DNA from: an uncultured Nostocoides sp. | GTDB taxonomy: Bacteria > Actinomycetota > Actinomycetes > Actinomycetales > Dermatophilaceae | Assembly: GCA_936931335.1 (NCBI GenBank) | Contig: CAKZIH010000188.1 | Location: 1 to 8,209, forward strand | Direction: 5' to 3' | Length of the DNA: 8,209 nucleotides | Part shown: piece after piece, positions 1 to 6,266 of the stretch | Numbering within the stretch: the first letter of the stretch is position 1 | Layout: every line of letters starts with the position of its first letter | The notes under the pieces: generated by a model | The model's database searches: none | What the model was told of the DNA's origin: nothing | What the model saw: only the letters and a program-made list of their open reading frames with translations | Position numbers and translations under genes: made by a program

Positions 1-871
1 AGTCACCGCATACCCGTTTGAGCCCGGTCATCGCCTCGCCGACGCGTTCGTCAAGCAGGTGACCCTCGATATCGACCGAAAAGCAGTAGTCGCCCATCGA
101 ATGCTTGGTCGGGCGCGACTCCAACCGGGTCATATTGATCCCGCGGGTGGCGAACTGCTCGAGCAACTCCAGCAGCCCGCCGGAGCGGTCGCGCCGCTGG
201 TAGAGCACGAGGGTCGTCTTGTCCGCCCCCGTCGGGGCCGGTATGCGGTCCGGTCGCGCCACCAGGACGAAGCGGGTCACCGCCGCGGCGATATCGCCGA
301 TGTCCTCGGCAAGGATGTCCAACTCCGAGAGCCGCGCCGCGATCGGGGCGCAGATCGCCGCGTTATGGCGGCCCGGGCCGCCGGGGGCCAGCTCGGCCGC
401 GGCGGCCGCGGTGGACAGGGTGGGCACATAGGTCACCTCGGGCAGGTGCGCGCCGATCCATCCGCGCACCTGGGCCCAGGCGTGCGAATGGGTGCCCACG
501 GTATGGATGTCCGCGAGCGACATACCGGATCGGGCGGCGAGGACGAACCGGATGGGGACGAGCACCTCGCCGACCAGCGTCAGCGGGTCGCCCGCGGCGA
601 GTGCGTCGAGCGTGGCGGTGACGCCGCCCTCGACGGAGTTCTCGATGGGGACCATGCCCGCGTCGATCTCACCGGCGCGCACCGCGGCCAGCGTCGCGTC
701 CACGGAGGGGTATGGCGTGTGCTCGCCCCCCTGGGCACCCGGCCACTCCAAGAGGGCCATCTGGGTGAACGTGCCGGCCGGGCCGAAGTAGCCAAAGCGC
801 AGCGGATCGGCCGCAGAGGGGGTGGTCGGCGCGGTCGGCGCGGTCGGCGACGCGGGGGTGGGCTCGGGCAC
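1..871 (-). CDS. pheA: Prephenate dehydratase, C-terminus cut off by the window edge
   Basis: Converts prephenate to phenylpyruvate in cytosolic phenylalanine synthesis. The reverse strand reads 290 codons from a GTG at 871 off the left edge. Residues 1-22 are a Pro/Ala/Thr-rich tail. The catalytic domain then shows YFGPAGTFT (28-36), PIENSVEGGV (75-84) and the family's VTRF motif (198-201), whose Thr is the known catalytic residue. An ACT regulatory domain begins near residue 216 and contains the ESRPTK motif (251-256), which in the family takes part in phenylalanine feedback binding. Actinobacterial homologues are slightly over 300 residues, so only a few tens of residues should be missing. 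The start is well fixed: an in-frame TAG lies at 881-883 and GTG is the first start after it, six bases downstream of a TAGCCT hexamer, which suggests a leaderless mRNA. The gene is divergent from the transporter gene at 907. Identification is secure. Confidence 0.96.
   Translation of the reverse strand, partial: MPEPTPASPTAPTAPTTPSAADPLRFGYFGPAGTFTQMALLEWPGAQGGEHTPYPSVDATLAAVRAGEIDAGMVPIENSVEGGVTATLDALAAGDPLTLVGEVLVPIRFVLAARSGMSLADIHTVGTHSHAWAQVRGWIGAHLPEVTYVPTLSTAAAAAELAPGGPGRHNAAICAPIAARLSELDILAEDIGDIAAAVTRFVLVARPDRIPAPTGADKTTLVLYQRRDRSGGLLELLEQFATRGINMTRLESRPTKHSMGDYCFSVDIEGHLLDERVGEAMTGLKRVCGD
824..850. repeat. Three tandem 9-bp repeats in the 5' end of pheA
   Basis: GGTCGGCGC occurs at 824-832 and 833-841, and GGTCGGCGA at 842-850. 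The unit is in frame, so each copy adds three residues (SPT, APT, APT) to the Pro/Ala/Thr-rich N-terminal tail that precedes the dehydratase domain. Slippage here would change tail length without breaking the frame; a functional role is not evident. Confidence 0.85.
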
Positions 872-877
872 GGCGCC

Positions 878-883
878 AGGCTA
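878..883 (-). promoter_or_regulatory. Putative -10 element of pheA (leaderless promoter)
   Basis: On the reverse strand TAGCCT ends six bases before the GTG start of pheA, so the hexamer spans -12 to -7 if transcription starts at the G of GTG. This matches the actinobacterial TANNNT -10 pattern for leaderless transcripts. No Shine-Dalgarno sequence is visible before the GTG. No clear -35 element is seen. The same TAGCCT-N6-GTG arrangement occurs before the gene at 3599. Confidence 0.6.
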
Positions 884-892
884 TGCCGCGAT

Positions 893-898
893 TAGGCT
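893..898 (+). promoter_or_regulatory. Putative -10 element of the UPF0016 gene
   Basis: TAGGCT lies eight bases before the ATG at 907. It fits the TANNNT pattern and would place the transcription start within about two bases of the ATG, giving a leaderless or nearly leaderless mRNA. No purine-rich ribosome binding site is present between the hexamer and the ATG. The spacing is one to two bases longer than at pheA, so support is a little weaker. Confidence 0.5.
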
Positions 899-906
899 GT
901 GCCGCG

Positions 907-1518
907 ATGACGTTCAGCATTGTGACCGCGGCGATCGTGTTCGGGATGATCCTCCCGGTCGAACTGCCGGACAAGACCTTTATCGCCACCCTGGTGCTCG
1001 CCACCCGCTATCGGCCGCTAGCCGTATGGATCGGGGTGAGCCTCGCCTTCCTTGTGCAGACCGTGGTGGCGGTGACCCTCGGCGGGCTGCTGGGCCGCCT
1101 GCCGCACGAGCCGGTCCAGATCCTGGCGGCGGTGATGTTCCTGCTGGGCGGAATCCTGCTGCTGCGCGGCGCGGGCGACGCCGATGCGGAGGGGGACGAG
1201 GCGCAGGACGAGTTCGCCGCAAAGGCCAGCGAGCCCGCGACGGGCCTGCGCGCGGTGGGCGCCAGCTTCCTGGTGCTCTTCCTCGCCGAATGGGGTGACC
1301 TGTCGCAGTTGCTGACCGCGACCCTGGCCGCGCGCTATAAGGATCCGTGGTCGGTGGGCATCGGCGCCTTTGCCGCACTGGTGGTGATCTCTGGGCTGGC
1401 CGCGGCGCTGGGGCGCACGCTGCTCACGCGGCTCAAGCTTTCGACGATCCGCCGGGTTGGTGGGGCGGTCTGCTTGCTGCTGGCCGCGATCACGCTGGTG
1501 GAGTTGGTGCGCGGCTGA
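907..1518 (+). CDS. UPF0016/GDT1 (TMEM165-like) family cation transporter
   Basis: A 203-residue membrane protein with six likely membrane segments in two repeats of three. Each repeat starts with the family's acidic motif: ELPDKT (19-24) in the first and EWGDLSQ (128-134) in the second, with a charged linker rich in Asp/Glu (about 91-110) between them. Characterised family members export Mn2+ or exchange Ca2+/Mn2+ for protons; the metal here is inferred only. The first motif has Pro where the textbook ExGD(K/R)(T/S) motif has Gly. ATG 907 was chosen over the in-frame ATG at 883 because the latter lies inside the promoter repeat and adds eight residues outside the conserved start. The gene is divergent from pheA and converges with the thioesterase gene, whose stop lies seven bases beyond this one. 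Confidence 0.9.
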   Translation: MTFSIVTAAIVFGMILPVELPDKTFIATLVLATRYRPLAVWIGVSLAFLVQTVVAVTLGGLLGRLPHEPVQILAAVMFLLGGILLLRGAGDADAEGDEAQDEFAAKASEPATGLRAVGASFLVLFLAEWGDLSQLLTATLAARYKDPWSVGIGAFAALVVISGLAAALGRTLLTRLKLSTIRRVGGAVCLLLAAITLVELVRG

Positions 1519-1530
1519 GGCCGGGTCAGC
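1514..1530. other. Small inverted repeat carrying both convergent stop codons
   Basis: GCTGA (1514-1518) and TCAGC (1526-1530) form a perfect 5-bp inverted repeat around a 7-base loop. Each arm includes the TGA stop of one of the two convergent genes. It could act as a weak bidirectional hairpin, but the stem is short and no T-tract follows, so a terminator role is doubtful. Confidence 0.35.
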
Positions 1531-2356
1531 GCGGGCGGGGGACGCGCGCGAGCTGGCGGGACTGGGCCACCAAGCGGTCCTCGCTGTCCCAGATCTCGCA
1601 ATCCTCCTCGAACATCCCATGCGCCACATTCCGGGTCGCATGGCGCACCCGCAACGGCCCGGGGGCCGGCAGTGCGCGCACGTGAATGGTGAGCTCAAGG
1701 GTGGGCGCCCAGCCGGGCCGGCCCAGATCGAAGGTCACCGGCGGCAGCGCGTCACAGAAGAACAGCAGCGCGAGCGCGTCCGCCTCCCGCCCGTCGGCAA
1801 AGCCCATCCAACCCTGGATCGCGCCCACCCCGCTGGGCTGCCCGATCACCCAACCGGCGGTGGTGGGGTCGACCCGCAGGTTCAAGCGGTTGAGCAGCTC
1901 GGCGTCACGCAGCGCCGCCGGCGGGGCCGCGGCCGTGGGGATGCATTGCTCGTATGGCGTCAGTTGCGGCGGCGTGGCGGAGGTTTCCACCCCGTCCGGC
2001 AGCGCGGCGAGGTTGCCGAAGACCGCCTGCATGGCCAGCCGCGGCGTGGGCTCGCTACCCTCGCCGTCGTCTTGGATCAACTGGGCGTGCACCACTGAGA
2101 CCGACTTGCCCTGCCGCAGCGTCTTCACCTCGATCCGCGCCGGGCCGGTATGCGGCACCCCGAGGTAGGCGACGGACACGACATACGGGTCGGGCTGGTT
2201 AGCGTCGGCGAGTTCGCTGCGGATGGCGTTGCCGACCAGGGCGGCCAGGAGCCCGCCGTTGACCCCGTGGCCGATGCGCCAGCCCTCGTCGATCTGGGCC
2301 TGGTAGACGCCCGCGCCGACGGGGGTGACGGCGATCGCGTGGTCGAACTCAGACAT
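1526..2356 (-). CDS. Thioesterase-family protein (TesB-like double hotdog)
   Basis: A 276-residue cytosolic protein with two hotdog halves. The first carries WRIGHGVNGGLLAAL (26-40), the usual hotdog helix segment. The second carries CDALPP (201-206), PTLELTIHVRA (218-228) and CEIWDSEDRLVAQSRQLARV (253-272), which match the TesB/acyl-CoA thioesterase II-like fold; D202 corresponds to the conserved Asp of the second half. Members hydrolyse acyl-CoA thioesters, but the substrate here is unknown. An ATG at 2365 is possible, but AGGA at 2365-2368 lies eight bases before ATG 2356 and would sit on the 2365 start, so 2356 is preferred. The start overlaps the end of the GT87 gene by eight bases, so the two are probably co-transcribed and translationally coupled. 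Confidence 0.85.
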   Translation of the reverse strand: MSEFDHAIAVTPVGAGVYQAQIDEGWRIGHGVNGGLLAALVGNAIRSELADANQPDPYVVSVAYLGVPHTGPARIEVKTLRQGKSVSVVHAQLIQDDGEGSEPTPRLAMQAVFGNLAALPDGVETSATPPQLTPYEQCIPTAAAPPAALRDAELLNRLNLRVDPTTAGWVIGQPSGVGAIQGWMGFADGREADALALLFFCDALPPVTFDLGRPGWAPTLELTIHVRALPAPGPLRVRHATRNVAHGMFEEDCEIWDSEDRLVAQSRQLARVPRPR

Positions 2357-3569
2357 GCGCGTCATCCTGCCATCGGGTCAGGGCGAGCCAGAGCAGACTC
2401 AGGGCCAGCAGCCCGCCGGTCAGGTCGGCGTTCTGCAGGAAGCGGCCGACCACATCCGGGCGCCAGTCCGCCACCAGCCAGTCGATCCCCCACCACGGCA
2501 GTCGGCAGATCCACCAGATCGTCAGCACGATGCCGGCGATCAGGCGCGGCCGGTTGCGCCAGGGCCGGGCGCCAATGACGGCGAAGATCACCACCACCAT
2601 CCAGTGGTAGTGGTGGATCCAGGCGACCGGGGAGAGCAGGCAAGCCAGCAGCCCGACGGTACCGACCTCGGTGAGCCAGTCGCCGCGCCGATAAGCCATC
2701 CGGGCCAGCAGGAAACCCAGGACACCGACGATGAGCGCGAGCACTGCCCAGAGCGCGGTCCCGGCGAAACCATCCGGCCCGATCCGCAACAGCACGCCCC
2801 GGATCGACTGGTTGGAGGTGCCCATATTTGGGCCGAGGCGGGCCGGGTCCTGCAGCGCGCCGCCCCAGAACGCCAGGGAGGCCTCGGGCAGCACGAGGAA
2901 GGCGCCGACCCAGGCGACGACCGCGGTGCCGATCGCAGTTGCAGCTTCGCGCCAGCGGCGGTTGATCAGGTAGTGGATGACGAAGACGCCCGGGGTGAGT
3001 TTGATCGCCATCGCCAGGCCAACCAGGACGCCGGGCGCGACGCGGGCCAGTGCCCGGGGCCGCACCGGGCGCAGGTCCACCAGGCAGGCCAGCACCATGA
3101 ACGCATTGACCTGCCCGAACCGGATCCCGTCACCTACCGGGTGCAGCCACAGCATCGGCACGGTGAGCAGGCCCAGCACCAGCGGCCGGGTGCGCCCGCC
3201 GACGTGGATGAGCCGGTATGCCGCGAACCAGACAATCGCGGTCGTAGCGGCGATCTGGGCCGCGGTCCACAACCAACCGGCCGCGCCAAAGGGGATGAGT
3301 GCCAACGGGATCGCCAGGATCGCGGCGAACGGCGGATAGGTGAAGGGCAGCAGCTGCGGAGACTCGGTGAGCCCGCTGTAGACCGGCCGGCCGATCAGGA
3401 TCGACTCCCCCGCCATCCGGTACACCTCGACATCGACCTGCCACTGGTCCATCGGCCAGAAGACGAGGAAGCGCAGCACCGGGACGGCCGCGGCCGCGAG
3501 GATCAGCACCGCCGCCACCAGCCAGTGCCACCTGGGCGGTCGCGTGGTCTGGTCCATGGCGGCACTCAC
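2349..3569 (-). CDS. GT87-family (DUF2029) membrane glycosyltransferase, probable polyprenyl-phosphate-mannose-dependent mannosyltransferase
   Basis: A 406-residue GT-C-type membrane protein with about ten hydrophobic segments. Family landmarks: an acidic first external loop, VDVEVYR (45-51), where D46 is the likely catalytic Asp; GRPVYSG (60-66); FTYPPFAAI (76-84); GIRFGQVNAF (148-157); AIKLTPGVFVIHYLINRRWREA (188-209); NQSIRGVLLR (253-262); and LLSPVAWIHHYHW (311-323). GT87 enzymes such as mycobacterial PimE add alpha-1,2-linked mannose from polyprenyl-phosphate-mannose to envelope lipids or glycans on the outer face of the membrane. Acceptor and sugar cannot be read from sequence. Start GTG 3569 is chosen because a GAGAAT hexamer ends six bases upstream; ATG 3557 is an alternative. 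It is divergent from the large membrane protein gene at 3599. Confidence 0.85.
   Translation of the reverse strand: MSAAMDQTTRPPRWHWLVAAVLILAAAAVPVLRFLVFWPMDQWQVDVEVYRMAGESILIGRPVYSGLTESPQLLPFTYPPFAAILAIPLALIPFGAAGWLWTAAQIAATTAIVWFAAYRLIHVGGRTRPLVLGLLTVPMLWLHPVGDGIRFGQVNAFMVLACLVDLRPVRPRALARVAPGVLVGLAMAIKLTPGVFVIHYLINRRWREAATAIGTAVVAWVGAFLVLPEASLAFWGGALQDPARLGPNMGTSNQSIRGVLLRIGPDGFAGTALWAVLALIVGVLGFLLARMAYRRGDWLTEVGTVGLLACLLSPVAWIHHYHWMVVVIFAVIGARPWRNRPRLIAGIVLTIWWICRLPWWGIDWLVADWRPDVVGRFLQNADLTGGLLALSLLWLALTRWQDDAHV
2365..2368 (-). promoter_or_regulatory. Ribosome binding site deciding the thioesterase start
   Basis: AGGA on the reverse strand sits eight bases before ATG 2356. It overlaps the alternative ATG 2365, which it therefore cannot serve. 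It lies inside the last codons of the GT87 gene, as expected for an internal gene of an operon. Confidence 0.5.
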
Positions 3570-3575
3570 TGCTCC

Positions 3576-3581
3576 ATTCTC
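3576..3581 (-). promoter_or_regulatory. Possible -10 element of the GT87 gene
   Basis: GAGAAT on the reverse strand ends six bases before GTG 3569, the leaderless spacing also seen at pheA and at 3599. It matches TANNNT except for the first base. A GGAG lies only two bases before the GTG, too close to serve it as a ribosome binding site. Confidence 0.35.
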
Positions 3582-3586
3582 GCCCG

Positions 3587-3592
3587 TAGCCT
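3587..3592 (+). promoter_or_regulatory. Putative -10 element of the 722-residue membrane protein gene
   Basis: TAGCCT ends exactly six bases before GTG 3599. Hexamer, spacing and start codon are identical to those at pheA on the other strand, which makes a leaderless transcript likely and selects GTG 3599 over the adjacent ATG 3602. No Shine-Dalgarno sequence is visible. Confidence 0.55.
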
Positions 3593-3598
3593 GTCCGG

Positions 3599-5767
3599 GT
3601 GATGCGCACGGCCCGGCAGCTGCTCCGCTGCCTGGCCTTTGTGCTCGCCGTCCTCTATTGCACCGTTCTTGGGGGCAGCGCCTTCGTCCCGAGTTCGTAT
3701 GCCGCTTCCGCCCTCCCGGTCGCTGCGCCGAAGGCGGGCCCGGTGGTGCTGGTAGGCACGGGCGGGTTCACCTGGGAACAGGTGAGCCCGCAGACCACGC
3801 CGAACCTGTGGCGGCTGGCTCAGGAGGGGGCGATCGCCGCCCTGAGCGTGAAATCGGTCAACCTGGACACCTGCCCCATCGACGGCTGGCTATCCCTCTC
3901 GGCCGGGGAACGCGCCGCCGCTGCCGGGGCCGATGGGTCGGCATACCGGGCGGCCGGGGCCGATTGCCCAGCGCTGCCGGATCCGGCCGACGGCCGGATC
4001 CCCGGCTGGCCCGAGTATCTGGCGACGGCGAACTCCCTGCGCTTCGACGCGCGGCCCGGCACGCTCGGTGAGGAACTGGCGAGCGCCGATGTGCCCACGG
4101 TGGCGCTCGGTCCGGGTGCGGGGATCGCCCTGGCGCGCCGATCGGGTGAGGTGACGGCATACCGGCCCGTGGACTGGGCGACGGTGCCCCCCAACGCCTT
4201 GGCGGCCGAACTCACGACGGCCGGGGTAGCGGTGGTGGACATCGGGACCGCGGTCGCCCGGTCCGCGTCGTTGGGCCCTGCCGAACTGGACCGGCGGATC
4301 GGGCTGGTCCAGGCGGCGCTGCCGGCAGGCGCCACGCTGATCGTCGCGGGCTTGGCCGACGAACGCACCGGACCCCGGCTGCGGCCGCTGGTGGTGACCG
4401 GTCCCGGGATCGCGCCGGGTCTGCTTCGGTCGCCGTCGACGCGGCATACCGGCCTGGCGCAGAGCCCGGATCTGACGGTGACCGTGCTCGAGCTCGCCGG
4501 TGCGCGCGTGCCGGCGGCGCTGGGCGGGGCCGCGCTGCAACCTCGCGCCGACGACCGGCCGGTGGCGGAGCGTCATGCGGATGTCCTCGATCTGGATTTG
4601 GCTGCGGATCGCATCCAGCGGCTGGTGGGTCCGTTTTTCTATCTCTTCGCGATCACGGCGCTGGCTGGCCTGGCCTTCGCGACCTGGCTCGCGCGCTCCC
4701 CGCGGGCGACGCCACGGGTCCGACGCCGGGCGTTGGCCGGCCTGCGGATCGGCGGGCTGTGGGCCATGGCGGTCCCCGCGGCGACCTTCCTGGCCAACCT
4801 GTTGCCGTGGTGGCGGACCATGCCGTCGTTCCCGGCGCTCGTCGGGGCGGTCGGGCTGGCGAGCCTCCTGCTGACCGGAATCGCCGTTCTTGGGCCCTGG
4901 GGCCGCGGGGTGGTCGGGCCGGTCGCGGCCATCGCCGCACTCACCCTGGGGGTGCTCGCGGCGGATGTGCTCACCGGCTCCCGACTGCAGCTCTCTTCGC
5001 TGCTGGGCCTGCAGCCGCTGGTCGGGGGGCGGTTCTATGGCTTCGGCAATGTCGCCTTCGCGATTGTCGCGACGGCCTCGCTGCTGCTGGCCGTGGGGGT
5101 GGCGCAGCGGGGGATCGGCCGACGCTGGGTGCTGGCGGCGGTTGCCCTGCTGGGGGTGTTCACGCTGGTCGTGGACGGTCACCCGGCGGCGGGGGCCGAC
5201 GGGGGTGGGCCGCTCGCATACGCACCGGCGGTCGTGGTCTTCGTCCTCGCGGCTCGCGGGATCCGGCTGACCTGGGGGCGCGCCGTGGCGCTGGTGGCGG
5301 GCACGGCCGCGCTCTTCCTGACGATCAGTTGGCTGGACTCGCTGCGCCCGGCGCAGTCCCGGTCGCACTTGGGCCGGTTTTTCGTCGCCCTGCGCGAGGG
5401 GCAGGCCGGCGACATCGTCATCCGCAAGGCCCAACAGAACCTTGACCTGCTCGGCGCCACCGTCCTCGCGCCGCTGGTCCCGGTGGCCCTGATTGCCGCG
5501 ATCGTGCTGCTGCTGCGCCGCGGCTCGGTGCTCAACCGGGGCCTCGCGCCGGCGTTCGCCGCCGTCCCCGCGCTGCGCCCGGGGTTGCTGGCTTGGCTGG
5601 TCCTGGTGACCATCGGGCTGCTAACCAATGATTCCGGCCTCGCCATTCCGGCCGTCGGCGCACTGGTGCTGCTGCCGGCCCAGATCGCCATCCAGGCCGG
5701 GGTGCTGCGACATACGGCCTCGCCGGCGCCGGCGAATGCCGCGCCCTTCCCGAAGAACGGCGGCTGA
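3599..5767 (+). CDS. Conserved-looking polytopic membrane protein with alkaline-phosphatase-like extracytoplasmic domain
   Basis: A 722-residue protein of unknown function. Residues 8-35 look like a signal peptide (possible cleavage after SSYA, 32-35). Residues 45-320 form an extracytoplasmic domain: VVLVGTGGFTWEQV, TTPNLWRLAQEGA (66-78), DTCPIDGWLSLSAG (90-103) and RPLVVTGPGIAPGLL followed by DLTVTVLELAGARVPAALGG (291-310). These resemble the opening and closing blocks of alkaline phosphatase/sulfatase folds. C92 and C123 could form a disulfide. About 11 membrane segments follow from residue 343, with GGRFYGFGN (476-484), DGHPAAGADGGG (526-537), SHLGRFFVALREGQAGD (589-605) and LTNDSGLAIPA (675-685) as likely conserved loops. 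The tail is short and Ala/Pro-rich. The usual metal-binding Asp at the first strand appears replaced (GTGG). Divergence from the GT87 gene suggests a role in envelope glycan or lipid work. The gene is real; function is inference. Confidence 0.85.
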   Translation: MMRTARQLLRCLAFVLAVLYCTVLGGSAFVPSSYAASALPVAAPKAGPVVLVGTGGFTWEQVSPQTTPNLWRLAQEGAIAALSVKSVNLDTCPIDGWLSLSAGERAAAAGADGSAYRAAGADCPALPDPADGRIPGWPEYLATANSLRFDARPGTLGEELASADVPTVALGPGAGIALARRSGEVTAYRPVDWATVPPNALAAELTTAGVAVVDIGTAVARSASLGPAELDRRIGLVQAALPAGATLIVAGLADERTGPRLRPLVVTGPGIAPGLLRSPSTRHTGLAQSPDLTVTVLELAGARVPAALGGAALQPRADDRPVAERHADVLDLDLAADRIQRLVGPFFYLFAITALAGLAFATWLARSPRATPRVRRRALAGLRIGGLWAMAVPAATFLANLLPWWRTMPSFPALVGAVGLASLLLTGIAVLGPWGRGVVGPVAAIAALTLGVLAADVLTGSRLQLSSLLGLQPLVGGRFYGFGNVAFAIVATASLLLAVGVAQRGIGRRWVLAAVALLGVFTLVVDGHPAAGADGGGPLAYAPAVVVFVLAARGIRLTWGRAVALVAGTAALFLTISWLDSLRPAQSRSHLGRFFVALREGQAGDIVIRKAQQNLDLLGATVLAPLVPVALIAAIVLLLRRGSVLNRGLAPAFAAVPALRPGLLAWLVLVTIGLLTNDSGLAIPAVGALVLLPAQIAIQAGVLRHTASPAPANAAPFPKNGG

Positions 5768-5829
5768 CCCACGGCCCGGCGCCCAGCGACCTGCGAAATT
5801 CGCTTGCACCCGCCGGTTGACTGGTCGCT

Positions 5830-6231
5830 ATGACGTCCTTTGTCTCGCACACCAGTGTCGACTGCCACGATGCCTACGCGCTGTCCGAATTCTGGAAGGT
5901 GGTGCTCGGCTACCGAGACGACCCGGACGACCCCAACTCCCCGGGCGATGAGGAATGCGCGATCAATGACCCAGAAAGCGGGCACCGGATCCTCTTCATC
6001 GAGGTGCCCGAAGCCAAAACCGTGAAGAACCGGATCCACTTCGATTTGCGGCCCCGCACCGGAACCCGCGACGCAGAGGTCGCGCGGCTGCTGGCCGCCG
6101 GTGCCACCCAGGTGGAGGACCACCGCGGGATCCGGGGCCCGGGCAGCGGCTGGGTCACGCTCGCCGACCCCGAAGGCAATGAATTCTGCGTCCTGCGCTC
6201 GCCCGGTGAAATCGCCCAGCAGGACGGCTGA
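5830..6231 (+). CDS. VOC/glyoxalase-like protein
   Basis: A 133-residue cytosolic protein of the vicinal oxygen chelate superfamily, most like the Glyoxalase_6 type. It has the two expected beta-alpha-beta-beta-beta halves: SHTSVDCHDAYALSEFWKVVLGY (6-28) opens the first, and NRIHFDLRPRT (67-77), ARLLAAGATQVED (85-97) and VTLADPEGNEFCVL (109-122) form the second. H7, H70 and E118 occupy positions used for metal binding in active members. The substrate (glyoxalase, dioxygenase or drug-binding role) cannot be told. It follows the membrane protein gene on the same strand after 62 bases, in which no terminator hairpin is evident; TTGACT seven bases before the ATG is only a weak promoter candidate and no ribosome binding site is seen. 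Confidence 0.85.
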   Translation: MTSFVSHTSVDCHDAYALSEFWKVVLGYRDDPDDPNSPGDEECAINDPESGHRILFIEVPEAKTVKNRIHFDLRPRTGTRDAEVARLLAAGATQVEDHRGIRGPGSGWVTLADPEGNEFCVLRSPGEIAQQDG

Positions 6232-6237
6232 GTTCTC

Positions 6238-6262
6238 GCGCTCTTGGTCGGTGAGCCAGCGC
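6238..6262. terminator. Weak hairpin between convergent genes
   Basis: In the 35-base gap between the VOC and kinase-like genes, GCGCT (6238-6242) can pair with AGCGC (6258-6262), with two more G-C pairs inside after a three-base bulge. There is no T-tract. It may help end transcription from both sides but is weak. Confidence 0.2.
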
Positions 6263-6266
6263 CGCG

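Larger units (their letters stand above)
878..909. repeat. Imperfect 16-bp tandem repeat in the pheA/transporter promoter gap
   Basis: AGGCTATGCCGCGATT (878-893) is followed directly by AGGCTGTGCCGCGATG (894-909), matching at 14 of 16 positions. The first copy carries the reverse-strand TAGCCT of pheA. The second, with the preceding T, carries TAGGCT and ends in the ATG of the transporter gene. The duplication may have created back-to-back promoters, or may serve as a shared binding site; neither is shown. Confidence 0.7.

Noticed and set aside
59..895. Plus-strand open frame of 278 codons
   Set aside because: Lies antisense to pheA, whose reverse-strand product has all prephenate dehydratase motifs; the plus-strand product is Arg/Gly-rich low-complexity sequence typical of antisense frames in high-GC DNA.
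883..906. Upstream ATG (883) for the transporter gene
   Set aside because: It lies within the promoter repeat and upstream of the TAGGCT hexamer; conserved family sequence starts at ATG 907.
2357..2365. Upstream ATG start (2365) for the thioesterase gene
   Set aside because: The only good AGGA overlaps this ATG but is correctly spaced for ATG 2356.
2325..3602. Plus-strand open frame of 425 codons
   Set aside because: Antisense to the GT87 gene. Its product is rich in Gln, Asp, His and Pro with no recognisable domain, as expected for the complement of a hydrophobic membrane protein gene.
3890..5434. Minus-strand open frame of 514 codons
   Set aside because: Antisense to the 722-residue membrane protein gene; charged low-complexity product (Arg, Gln, His, Pro), no domain, no promoter or ribosome binding site.
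5768..5829. Terminator or small gene between the membrane protein and VOC genes
   Set aside because: No stable inverted repeat with T-tract and no credible small reading frame in these 62 bases.
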